From Martelella endophytica (GTDB taxonomy: Bacteria; Pseudomonadota; Alphaproteobacteria; Rhizobiales; Rhizobiaceae), in the NCBI RefSeq assembly GCF_000960975.1, contig NZ_CP010803.1:905501-969500 (forward strand): a stretch of DNA of 64,000 nucleotides, given 5' to 3'. A program made the translations under genes and the position numbers. Each line of letters begins with the position of its first letter. Positions within the stretch are counted from its first letter, which is position 1. Shown one piece after another: positions 25,897-34,126 of the stretch. Under the pieces are notes generated by a model. The model did no database searches, was not told where the DNA came from, and was given only the letters and a program-made list of their open reading frames with translations.

Positions 25897-27708
25897 ATGA
25901 AACGATGGATCCTGGGTGCATCCGCACTCGCGATTTCACTTGGCGCTCCGGCGGCGTTTGCCGAGGACCATGAGGACAGCGTCACCCTCTACCGCGTTTT
26001 CGTCGGCGATCATTCCGATTCGAAAGTCACGGCCTTCGACCTCGGTGAGCCCGACCATCGCTGGTCCTTCGACACCGCCGGCCAGAACAAGCTTTATGCG
26101 GTCAATGACGGCGCGGCCATCGTCGCCGTCCAGTCGGACAGCGACGCGGTGCATTTCATCGACAGCGGCATCTCGCTGCATTCCCATGGCGACCATTCCG
26201 ATATCGACATCGAGGAGCCAATCGCCGTCGAGGGCAGCCTCACCGGCCCGCGCCCGTTCCACATCATCGATCATGACGGCAAGGTCGTCATCAATTTCGA
26301 CAAGGGCGGCTATGCCGCAATCGTTGATGCCCATGAACTTTCCCATGGCGAGATTGAAACCAGCGAGTTGAAGCAGGAGCGCGCCCATCACGGTTTTGCC
26401 GCCCCCGTCGGCCAGTACTGGGTCACGAGTGTTGCCACCGACACGCCGGTCGACGGCACCCGCATCGGCCTGCGCGCCGTGAGCGAAGACGGCGAGCCGG
26501 CCGGCGATGTCGCGACCTGCACCGGTATTCACGGCGAAGCCTTTTCCGGCGCCTATCTGGCCGCCGGTTGCCAGGAAGGTGTTCTGACCGTGACCCCGGG
26601 CGAAGACGGCCCCGTCTTCGAGATGCTGACTTACCCCGACGATCTGCCGGAAGGACAGACCACGGGCACCCTGCTCGGCGCGAAAAGCATGCAGGTGTTT
26701 CTCGGCAATTACGGCAAGGATGGACTCGTCGTCATCGACCCGGCCGAAGAACCGCATTTCAGCTATATCGAACTGCCTTTCCGCCGCGTCGACTTCGCGC
26801 TCGATCCGGCCAATGCCCGCTACGGCTATGTGCTAACCGAGGACGGCAGCCTGCACCAGATCGATATTCTGGACGCCAGCCTCACGGAAAGCGCCAAGGT
26901 CACCGAACCCTATTCGATGGACGGCCACTGGAACTATCCGCGTCCGCGTATCGCCATGGCCGGCGATGAAATCGTGATGACCGATCCGAATGCCGGCCTC
27001 GTCCGCCGCATCGCCAAGGATGGCCTCACGGAAGTCGGTAAGATCGACGTCGGCGGCATGCCCTACAACATCGCCGTTGCCGGCGGCAGCGGCATGGTGC
27101 ACGAAGGCGAACATGACCATGAAGGCCACGATCACGCGCATGACGACCATGCCCATGCCCACGATCATGGCGACCCGCAGATCGCCAAGGGCTATTTCGA
27201 GGACAGCCAGATCGCGGACCGTACGCTTTCCGACTGGGAAGGCGACTGGCAGTCGGTGTATCCCTACCTTCAGGACGGAACACTCGATCCGGTGATGGAA
27301 CACAAGGCCGAGACCGGCAGCATGACCGCCGAAGAATACAAAGCCTATTACGACACCGGCTACAAGACCGACGTCGGGCGGATCACCATCAAAGGCGACA
27401 CGGTCACCTTCTATCGGGATGGCGAAGCGGTTGAAGGCCACTACGAAAGCGACGGCTATGAAATCCTGACCTATGCCAAGGGCAACAGGGGCGTCCGCTT
27501 CATCTTCGAAAAGACCGGTGGCGACGCGGCCGCACCGCAGTTCATCCAGTTCTCCGACCACCGGATCGCGCCGGCGGATGCCGATCACTATCACCTCTAC
27601 TGGGGTGACGACCGCGCCGCCGTGCTGGAGGAACTCACCAACTGGCCGACCTACTACCCGTCATCACTAAACGCCGACCAGATCGTCGACGAGATGCTCG
27701 CGCACTGA
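25897..27708 (+). CDS. aztD: AztD zinc metallochaperone fused to a C-terminal ZinT domain
   Basis: A 603-residue secreted protein. A signal peptide (ISLGAPAAFAED) is followed by an AztD-like beta-propeller to about residue 400 with an early SLHSHGDHSD metal loop. A histidine-rich linker (about 401-426) leads to a complete ZinT/YodA domain: LSDWEGDWQSVYPYLQDGTL, TGYKTDVGRITIKGDTVTFY and the metal site SDHRIAPADADHYHLYWG. AztD is known to pass zinc to AztC; ZinT is a periplasmic zinc binder that assists ZnuA. Known AztD proteins are shorter, about 400 residues as I recall. AAGGAGAG precedes the start. Confidence 0.9.
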   Translation: MKRWILGASALAISLGAPAAFAEDHEDSVTLYRVFVGDHSDSKVTAFDLGEPDHRWSFDTAGQNKLYAVNDGAAIVAVQSDSDAVHFIDSGISLHSHGDHSDIDIEEPIAVEGSLTGPRPFHIIDHDGKVVINFDKGGYAAIVDAHELSHGEIETSELKQERAHHGFAAPVGQYWVTSVATDTPVDGTRIGLRAVSEDGEPAGDVATCTGIHGEAFSGAYLAAGCQEGVLTVTPGEDGPVFEMLTYPDDLPEGQTTGTLLGAKSMQVFLGNYGKDGLVVIDPAEEPHFSYIELPFRRVDFALDPANARYGYVLTEDGSLHQIDILDASLTESAKVTEPYSMDGHWNYPRPRIAMAGDEIVMTDPNAGLVRRIAKDGLTEVGKIDVGGMPYNIAVAGGSGMVHEGEHDHEGHDHAHDDHAHAHDHGDPQIAKGYFEDSQIADRTLSDWEGDWQSVYPYLQDGTLDPVMEHKAETGSMTAEEYKAYYDTGYKTDVGRITIKGDTVTFYRDGEAVEGHYESDGYEILTYAKGNRGVRFIFEKTGGDAAAPQFIQFSDHRIAPADADHYHLYWGDDRAAVLEELTNWPTYYPSSLNADQIVDEMLAH

Positions 27709-27733
27709 GGTCAGCGCCATAACCAACGAAGAA

Positions 27734-27778
27734 GTGTCCGGCCTTCCATGGCCGGACACACCGGCTTGTCGACAAGCC
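27734..27778. repeat. Two adjacent perfect palindromic hairpins
   Basis: GTGTCCGGCC-N6-GGCCGGACAC (27734-27759) is a perfect ten-pair stem, and GGCTTGTCGACAAGCC (27763-27778) is a perfect 16-base palindrome. They lie after aztD and before the COG0523 gene. Without a T-run they are not classical terminators; mRNA stabilisation or a regulator site is possible. Confidence 0.6.
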
Positions 27779-27791
27779 CGCCTCCGTGTCA

Positions 27792-28874
27792 ATGAGGAAT
27801 GGATTGAAGCAGTTCTACGACCCCGTTGCGGTAACGCTGCTGACCGGCTTTCTCGGCTCCGGCAAGACGACGCTGATCAATGAACTGGTCAGCGATCCGC
27901 GCATGCATGAGACCGCCGTGATCATCAACGAGTTCGGCTCCATCGCCATCGATCACGATCTCGTCCGCACCGGCTCGGAGCGCTACATCCGCACCACGAC
28001 AGGCTGTCTCTGCTGCTCCGCCACAAGCGATATCCGCACCTCGCTTTTCGAATTGCACGAGGCCCGGATGAAAGGCGCAATCGGCCCGATCAGCCGCGTG
28101 GTCATCGAAACCACCGGGCTTGCCGACCCCGCTCCGATCATCAACAGCCTGATCCCCGGCGGCGCGCCGGCAACCGCGCTGAGGGACCACGCCGTTGCGC
28201 GCCACTTCTATCTGCAGGGCGTCATCACCACCTTCGATACGATTGACGGACGCTCGACGCTTGCAAGCTTCATCGAGGGCTGGAAGCAGTTGGCCTTTGC
28301 CGATGCGGTGATCCTGACGAAAACCGATATCGCCGAGGAAAAACGGAACTGGGCGCGGGAGCTTGCCGTGCTCAACCCGGCTGCGCGCTTTCACGACCGG
28401 AATGGGCCCGGCTTCGACCTTGTCTCGCTTCTCGGCGAAACGCCCTATTCGGTGTCGCAGAAGGCGGAAGACGTCAATGGCTGGCTGGCGATGGAACGGC
28501 TCTCCCCGCACCCGGAGCACGACCACGACCCCAATCGCCACGGCGACGAGATCGAGGCGTTTTACCTGACCAGCGAAACGCCGCTTGACCCGGATGCGAT
28601 CGGCATTCTGCTGGGCGTTCTCGTCAGCCCGCAAAACCGCGGCCTCATCCGCATGAAGGGGCTGGTCGCGCTCAGCGATGATCCCGAAAGGCCAATGGTG
28701 ATCCACGCCGTGCAGCACAGAATGGACCCGACCGTGCGCCTGCCGCAATGGCCAGGTGAGGAACGCGGCACGCGGATCGTGCTGATCGGCATGGACCTCC
28801 CGCAACAGCAGATCCGCGCGCTTTTCGACGCCCTTGTCGCGCGCTCAAAGAAAAGCAGGAGGAAAACCGCTTGA
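27792..28874 (+). CDS. COG0523 (CobW/ZigA-type) GTP-dependent metallochaperone
   Basis: The protein has 360 residues with Walker A LTGFLGSGKTTL, the metal motif GCLCC, VVIETTGLADPAP and the GTP specificity motif TKTD. A histidine-rich stretch (HPEHDHDPNRHGDE) precedes the C-terminal domain. COG0523 GTPases next to zinc uptake genes are induced under zinc limitation and are thought to deliver zinc to client enzymes. The ATG at 27792 was kept; a GTG at 27786 and a TTG at 27804 are alternatives. Confidence 0.88.
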   Translation: MRNGLKQFYDPVAVTLLTGFLGSGKTTLINELVSDPRMHETAVIINEFGSIAIDHDLVRTGSERYIRTTTGCLCCSATSDIRTSLFELHEARMKGAIGPISRVVIETTGLADPAPIINSLIPGGAPATALRDHAVARHFYLQGVITTFDTIDGRSTLASFIEGWKQLAFADAVILTKTDIAEEKRNWARELAVLNPAARFHDRNGPGFDLVSLLGETPYSVSQKAEDVNGWLAMERLSPHPEHDHDPNRHGDEIEAFYLTSETPLDPDAIGILLGVLVSPQNRGLIRMKGLVALSDDPERPMVIHAVQHRMDPTVRLPQWPGEERGTRIVLIGMDLPQQQIRALFDALVARSKKSRRKTA

Positions 28875-29158
28875 GCAGTGCTTTCGTGAACCCGCTCGCC
28901 CCGAAAAAACCGGACGTCATCGAGTCCGCGCGCAGGATCAAGAGCTGGACACGCACGTGTTTGAAGATCGACGATGCAACCATCGTCTCGGTCAACGAAC
29001 TCGCCTGCCACCTCCCCGGTTGTCCGCCGAAGGAAACGGTCATTCTGGTGATGGCGGGGCCAAACGACACAGGTCAGTTTTCCATCCACAAGGCGATGGC
29101 GGATGTCACGTTGGAGGACGTCAGCCTTGGGGCGACGGATGTTCAGGACGATGGATGA
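28871..29158 (+). CDS. Small conserved-looking protein with a CHLPGC motif
   Basis: A 95-residue protein I cannot assign. It has RIKSWTRTCLKIDDATIVSV and NELACHLPGCPPKETVILVM. Three cysteines, two of them in CHLPGC, could bind metal. Its TTG start overlaps the stop of the COG0523 gene as TTGA, so the two are translationally coupled and a partner role in metal delivery is a reasonable inference. No signal peptide is present. Confidence 0.65.
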   Translation: MSSAFVNPLAPKKPDVIESARRIKSWTRTCLKIDDATIVSVNELACHLPGCPPKETVILVMAGPNDTGQFSIHKAMADVTLEDVSLGATDVQDDG

Positions 29159-29290
29159 AAACGGCGCGCGCGAGATCGCATTTCGCTTGCGTCAAATTGA
29201 CAAGTTACAATAACGTGCGGCTTCCATTCTTGTCTGGCCGACATGCTGTATGCTTCGGCGGAACAGCAGAATGATGGGGAGGTTTTGGGT

Positions 29291-29653
29291 TTGCGGGGAT
29301 TGAAGGCAGCGATGCGGGAGCTGGCGGCGGCACTGGCCGTGATCGCCGTCTTTGCGCTCGCCTTTATCTATCAGCCCTTCATGCCGGCTCTGACCCACCA
29401 TGATGCGAGTTCGCTTCTGGCATCGTCCCAGAGCGTTCTCTGCGGCAGCGGACCCGGCGATGACTGGGCCATGAGCCACGGCCCCTGCCATGCCTGCCGC
29501 CAGGATGCCGCCATCCTGCCGCCGCCGCCGGACGAGGCCGTGCCGGCCTATACCTGCCTCGTGGCACATGATCTCGCATTTGAAGACGAGACCCCGCCCC
29601 GCGTCGTCTACACAAGCCATTACAATCCGCGCGCACCGCCGTTTGCTGTCTGA
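29291..29653 (+). CDS. DUF2946-like small membrane-anchored protein (copy 1)
   Basis: About 120 residues with one hydrophobic N-terminal segment (LAAALAVIAVFALAFIYQPF) and a periplasmic tail containing CGSGPGDDWAMSHGPCHACR. The C and H pattern resembles DUF2946 proteins that accompany copper uptake genes. The TTG at 29291 follows GGGGAGG with good spacing; ATG at 29312 is an alternative. A second protein of this type is at 31488, with the same DWAM(S/A)HG segment. Confidence 0.6.
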   Translation: MRGLKAAMRELAAALAVIAVFALAFIYQPFMPALTHHDASSLLASSQSVLCGSGPGDDWAMSHGPCHACRQDAAILPPPPDEAVPAYTCLVAHDLAFEDETPPRVVYTSHYNPRAPPFAV

Positions 29654-29715
29654 TTCCGCAAAGCGGACCTGTCAGGGTCCGTAAAATCACGACAATTCCA
29701 AACGGAGTATTTTCC

Positions 29716-30759
29716 ATGACCACGTTCATGACCCGTCTCGCATGGGCCGGCGCAATCAGCCTTGCCAGCCTTTCCGCTGCCAATGCCCACATGACGCTCG
29801 AAACCGGCGAAGCACCGGCCGGCGGCGGCTACAAGGCCGTATTGCGCGTTCCCCATGGCTGCGATGGCGCGGCGACCACCGAAATCCGCGTTCAGGTGCC
29901 GGAAGGCTTTTACAGCGTGAAGCCGATGCCGCATGCCGGCTGGGAGCTCGAAACCGTCACGGGCGCTTACGCCGAGACCTATATGAACCATGGCATGCCG
30001 GTCAGCGAAGGCGTGACCGAGGTGATATGGAAGGGCGGCGAATTGCCCGACGCCTATTACGATGAATTCGCAATGCGCGGCTCGCTGTCGGCCGATATCG
30101 CGCCCGGCACGGTGCTCTATTTCCCGGCCGTTCAGCTTTGCGCCGATGGCAGCGCCAACCACTGGACCGGTACGGGCGAGACAAGTGACGCCGAACCCGC
30201 GCCCAAGCTGACGGTGACGGCCGCCGGTCACGGACATGGTGGCCACGACGACCACGCCCCAATGTCTCATGACATGAGCCATGATATGGACCACGCCATG
30301 AGCGAGGACATCAAGCTTGGTGATCTCGACATCACCGGCGCCTTCGCCCGCGCCACCCTGCCCGGCGCACCCGTCGGCGGCGGGTTCCTGTCAATCACCA
30401 ATAATGGCGATACCGACGATCGCCTCATCGCCGCCTCATCCGATGCCGCAGGCGACCTGCAGCTTCACAACATGCGCATGGATGGCGAGGTGATGAAAAT
30501 GTACCAGATGACCGATGGTATTCCGGTTCCCGCTCACGAGACTGTGGAGCTTTCGCCGGGCGGCCTGCACATCATGTTCATGAAGCTGAATGGTCCGCTT
30601 GTCGAAGATACGGTCGTCGATGTCGAGCTGACCTTCGAGAAGGCGGGAAAGGTGACCGTGCCCTTCGCCGTCAAAAGCATCGCCGCGAAGGAAGCCGGCC
30701 ACGACATGCATGGCATGGATCATGACCACGCCGACCATGGCGACATGAAGGCGAACTGA
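29716..30759 (+). CDS. YcnI (DUF1775) - PCuAC fusion, periplasmic copper chaperone
   Basis: The protein has 347 residues. A signal peptide ends in SAANAHMTLE, so the mature protein starts with the copper-binding histidine typical of YcnI. Residues 25-165 are DUF1775 (VPHGCDGAATTEIRVQVPEG). A methionine/histidine linker (SHDMSHDMDHAMSED) leads to a PCuAC domain with the H-x-n-M copper site: LHNMRMDGEVMKMYQM and HIMFMKLNGPL. The C-terminus is also rich in H and M. It precedes sco and probably feeds copper to cytochrome oxidase assembly. Confidence 0.92.
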   Translation: MTTFMTRLAWAGAISLASLSAANAHMTLETGEAPAGGGYKAVLRVPHGCDGAATTEIRVQVPEGFYSVKPMPHAGWELETVTGAYAETYMNHGMPVSEGVTEVIWKGGELPDAYYDEFAMRGSLSADIAPGTVLYFPAVQLCADGSANHWTGTGETSDAEPAPKLTVTAAGHGHGGHDDHAPMSHDMSHDMDHAMSEDIKLGDLDITGAFARATLPGAPVGGGFLSITNNGDTDDRLIAASSDAAGDLQLHNMRMDGEVMKMYQMTDGIPVPAHETVELSPGGLHIMFMKLNGPLVEDTVVDVELTFEKAGKVTVPFAVKSIAAKEAGHDMHGMDHDHADHGDMKAN

Positions 30760-30886
30760 GTTTCAGTCACCGCACCGACCCCGCACAGCCTGACCGGCGA
30801 TGCGGGGCGTTCCCAAATCGCACAAGAGCGTCTGCCGGGCCGGCGACGGCCCCGCGGACCCGTGTGCGCAAGCAGGAATTCAGGAC

Positions 30887-31495
30887 ATGAAGAACTTCAG
30901 AAGGGCCCTCTGGGGGTCCATCGCAGCCATCTGCGTGGTGATCGTCTGGCTGGTCTATCAGATCCGCGAGACGAACGAAGAGATGATGCATGTCCCCATG
31001 GGTCCGGACTTCACGCTAACGGCGGATGACGGCTCCCCGATAACGCAGGCTGCCTTCCGGCAGAAGCCGACCGCGCTGTTCTTCGGCTTCACCCATTGCC
31101 CGGAAGTCTGCCCGACCACGCTCTACGAACTGAACGGCTGGCTGCACGAGGTCGATCCCGACGGCGACAAGATCGACGCCTACTGGATCTCCATCGACCC
31201 CGACCAGGACACGCCGGAGATGATGGGGCTGTATCTTTCCAACGTCACCGACCGGGTCACCGGCATTTCCGGCGACCCGGACAAGGTGCGTGCCATGGCC
31301 GATGGCTTCGGCATCTATTACGAAAAGGTGCCGCTCGATCCGAACGACCCGGACGGCGACTACACGATGAACCACACGGCCTCGGTGTTTCTCCTGAATG
31401 ACGGCGGCGTGCTGCAGAGCACGATCTCCTACAAGGAGGACTCGGCAACCGCCGTCGCGAAGCTGAAGAAGCTGATCGAAACCGACAATGGCTGA
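30887..31495 (+). CDS. Sco1/SenC family copper chaperone
   Basis: A 202-residue membrane-anchored thioredoxin-fold protein. The N-terminal anchor is LWGSIAAICVVIVWLVYQI; the copper site is CPEVC in FFGFTHCPEVCPTTLYEL with the distal histidine in YTMNHTASVFLL. Sco proteins build the CuA centre of cytochrome oxidase or supply copper to related enzymes. It overlaps the next gene by eight bases. Confidence 0.93.
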   Translation: MKNFRRALWGSIAAICVVIVWLVYQIRETNEEMMHVPMGPDFTLTADDGSPITQAAFRQKPTALFFGFTHCPEVCPTTLYELNGWLHEVDPDGDKIDAYWISIDPDQDTPEMMGLYLSNVTDRVTGISGDPDKVRAMADGFGIYYEKVPLDPNDPDGDYTMNHTASVFLLNDGGVLQSTISYKEDSATAVAKLKKLIETDNG

Positions 31496-31862
31496 ACTCA
31501 GGGCAGCGCGCGACCTCATCGGCGGCGCTGTGCTGGCGTTTCTGGTGCTGTTTTCGCTGGTGCCGGCCGGGGTCATGCCGGTTGCGACAACGCACGGCGT
31601 AGCGGTCGTCATCTGCACCGGCCATGGTCCGCTGGAGATCGCGCCAGACCCGCAGACAGGAGGGCCTGCCGGAAAATCCGGTCAGGGCAGCCCCTGCGAC
31701 TGGGCTATGGCGCACGGCCTGTTCAGCCTTCCTTATGTCGCGCTTCCCGTACCGACCGGGAGCGGCGCATTTGTGATCGCCCAAGACCGGTGGACGACCG
31801 TGCTTGCGCACGCGCACGCCACAGTCCTGCCCCCGGCGACCGGTCCCCCTTTCGCATCATGA
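31488..31862 (+). CDS. DUF2946-like protein (copy 2)
   Basis: The protein has 124 residues with an N-terminal hydrophobic helix (LIGGAVLAFLVLFSLVPAGV) followed by VVICTGHGPLEI and GSPCDWAMAHGLF, the cysteine/histidine pattern of DUF2946 proteins. The start overlaps the end of sco. Together with copy 1 it frames the copper chaperone genes. Confidence 0.75.
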   Translation: MAELRAARDLIGGAVLAFLVLFSLVPAGVMPVATTHGVAVVICTGHGPLEIAPDPQTGGPAGKSGQGSPCDWAMAHGLFSLPYVALPVPTGSGAFVIAQDRWTTVLAHAHATVLPPATGPPFAS

Positions 31863-31904
31863 GTTTCAAAACCCGTTGAAACCTCATTGAAGCGAAAGAA
31901 AATC

Positions 31905-33305
31905 ATGACAGATACGACCCTCAGGGCCGCGACCCCGCCGGCGGCAGCCGCGAAAAAATACTATTATCTTGCCTGGCGATGGCATTTCTACGCCGGCCTC
32001 TACGTCATTCCCTTCCTCTGCATGCTGGCAGTCACCGGCCTGACCATGCTCTGGATCTCCTGGTCGGCGGGGCTGGGCGCCGAGCGCATGGCGGTCACGC
32101 CGCAGGGCGAAGCGATGGCAGTCAGCACGCTCGAGACGGCGGCAGAGGCAGCCGTTCCCGACGGCCGTGCCACGCAGTATATATCGCCGCTCGCCGACAA
32201 CCGCATAGCCGCCTTTGCCGTCGAAACCGACGCCGGCACCACCGGCGTGGCGCTCGATCCCTATTCCGGCGCGGTGATGAAAACCTTCCCCTGGCGTGCC
32301 GGCTGGTACGACTTCGCAAACAAGGTCCACGGCACGCTGATGCTGGGCGATTTCGGCGACCGGATGATCGAGATTGCGGCAAGCCTCGCGATCATCATGA
32401 TCGTGACCGGCCTTTATCTTCACTGGCCCCGCAACGGCTCCGGCTGGCGCTCAGCGCTGGCGCCTCAGCTTTCTCTCAGGAAGAGGGCCTTGTGGAAATC
32501 CCTCCATGGCGTCACCGGAATGTGGATCTCGCTGATCCTACTCGTCTTCTTGCTGTCCGGCCTCAGCTGGGCCGGCGTGTGGGGCGGCAAGATGGTGCAG
32601 GCCTGGAACACGTTTCCCGCCGAAAAATGGGGCGCGCCACTCTCCGACAGCACTCATGCCGATATGAACCATGGCGATGGCAAGGAAGTTCCCTGGGGGC
32701 TGGAGCAAACGCCGCTACCGGAATCAGGTTCGCTCGCGGGCGTCGAAGCGATCGCCGGAAAGGTCGATATCGACAGCGTCGCCGCCTTCGCCGGCAGCCT
32801 CGGCTTCAACGGCCGCTTCCAGCTCAACCTTCCGAAAGACACCACCGGCGTGTGGACCATCAGCCATGACAGCATGTCCAATGACGGCCCGAACCCGACC
32901 GCCGACCGGACGATCCATATCGACCAGTATACCGGCAGGGTGCTGGCGGATATCCGCTTTTCGGACTATTCGCCCTATGCCAAGGCAATGGCCGTCGGCA
33001 TCGCCTTCCATGAAGGCGATCTCGGCGTCTGGAACCTCGTGCTCAACACCACCTTCTGCCTGTCCGTCCTTCTGGTGTCGATCTCGGGCGCCATCATGTG
33101 GTGGAAACGCCGCCCGGCCACTGCCGGCAAGCGCCTATTCGCCCCGCCCAGACCGCAGGACATCCCCTTCTGGAAAGGCGCGGCCCTGCTCGTCGTCACG
33201 CTCGGGATCATTTTTCCCATGGCCGGGCTTGCCATCGCATTCATCCTGCTGCTGGATGCGAAACTGCTGCGGCTCGTTCCGAGCATTCGGCGCGTGCTGA
33301 GCTAA
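31905..33305 (+). CDS. PepSY-domain membrane protein (PiuB-like)
   Basis: A 466-residue protein with about four hydrophobic helices: WHFYAGLYVIPFLCMLAVTG at the N-terminus, MIEIAASLAIIMIVTGLYLH, then others near 200 and 380-450. PepSY-like segments lie in the periplasmic loops (ATQYISPLADNRIAAF, IHIDQYTGRVLADIRFSDYS). Such proteins accompany iron or copper uptake systems and may act as membrane reductases; histidines in the helices could hold heme. The position suggests a copper role. Confidence 0.85.
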   Translation: MTDTTLRAATPPAAAAKKYYYLAWRWHFYAGLYVIPFLCMLAVTGLTMLWISWSAGLGAERMAVTPQGEAMAVSTLETAAEAAVPDGRATQYISPLADNRIAAFAVETDAGTTGVALDPYSGAVMKTFPWRAGWYDFANKVHGTLMLGDFGDRMIEIAASLAIIMIVTGLYLHWPRNGSGWRSALAPQLSLRKRALWKSLHGVTGMWISLILLVFLLSGLSWAGVWGGKMVQAWNTFPAEKWGAPLSDSTHADMNHGDGKEVPWGLEQTPLPESGSLAGVEAIAGKVDIDSVAAFAGSLGFNGRFQLNLPKDTTGVWTISHDSMSNDGPNPTADRTIHIDQYTGRVLADIRFSDYSPYAKAMAVGIAFHEGDLGVWNLVLNTTFCLSVLLVSISGAIMWWKRRPATAGKRLFAPPRPQDIPFWKGAALLVVTLGIIFPMAGLAIAFILLLDAKLLRLVPSIRRVLS

Positions 33306-33344
33306 AAAGCGTCGATGCGGCGCGCCACAAGCACGTCGCATCGA
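33303..33344 (-). terminator. Terminator of the aap operon
   Basis: TCGATGCGGCG (33312-33322) pairs with CGTCGCATCGA (33334-33344), 11 pairs with one wobble. On the minus strand the stem is followed by CGC and TTTTT, so it ends the aapP transcript. It overlaps the PepSY gene stop on the other strand, and on that strand no T-run follows. Confidence 0.7.
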
Positions 33345-33382
33345 ACTGTCTCACAAGAAGATGTCGGCTCGCGACGGGACTG

Positions 33383-34126
33383 TCAGTGGATCATTGTCCG
33401 GATGCTGGAGAGAAAACGTCGGGTTCTCTCGTCTTCCGGCGCATCGAAGAACTGATCCGGGGCGGCGGTTTCGACAATCCCGCCGGCTTCCATATAGACG
33501 ACGCGATCGGCGACCTGGCGGGCGAAGCCCATTTCATGGGTGACGACCACCATGGTCATGCCGTCATCGGCGAGCTCCACCATCACGTCGAGCACTTCCC
33601 GAATCATCTCCGGATCGAGCGCCGATGTCGGTTCATCGAACAGCATGATCCGCGGCCGCATGCAGAGCGCCCGCGCGATGGCGACCCTTTGCTTTTGCCC
33701 GCCTGAAAGCTGCCCGGGGAATTTCGGCGCCTGATCGAGAATCCGAACGCGCTTCAGGAAGGTTTCCGCCGCTGTCTCCGCTTCCGCGCGCGGCGTGCGC
33801 CGCGACAGGATCTGCGGCAGAACGCAGTTTTCGAGAACAGTCAGATGCGGAAACAGGTTGAAATGCTGGAACACCATGCCCGCGTCGCGCCGGACCGCAT
33901 CGAGATTGCGCAGATCGTCGCCAAGCTCGACGCCGTTGACAACAATCCGGCCCGCCTGATGCTCCTCGAGCCGGTTGATGCAGCGGATCAGCGTCGACTT
34001 GCCAGAGCCCGACGGGCCACAGACCACAACCTTCTCACCGGGCGCAACCGTCATTGACACCCTCTTGAGCACGTGAAAATCGCCATAGAATTTGTCGATG
34101 TTATCGATTTCGATCGCAGGTTTCAT
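33383..34126 (-). CDS. aapP: Amino-acid ABC transporter ATPase AapP
   Basis: The protein has 247 residues: Walker A GPSGSGKST, signature LSGGQKQRVAIARAL, Walker B PRIMLFDEPTSALDPEM and switch VVVTHEMGFARQVADRVVYM, the standard polar amino-acid importer ATPase. It is the last gene of aapJQMP and overlaps aapM by four bases (ATGA). Confidence 0.93.
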   Translation of the reverse strand: MKPAIEIDNIDKFYGDFHVLKRVSMTVAPGEKVVVCGPSGSGKSTLIRCINRLEEHQAGRIVVNGVELGDDLRNLDAVRRDAGMVFQHFNLFPHLTVLENCVLPQILSRRTPRAEAETAAETFLKRVRILDQAPKFPGQLSGGQKQRVAIARALCMRPRIMLFDEPTSALDPEMIREVLDVMVELADDGMTMVVVTHEMGFARQVADRVVYMEAGGIVETAAPDQFFDAPEDERTRRFLSSIRTMIH

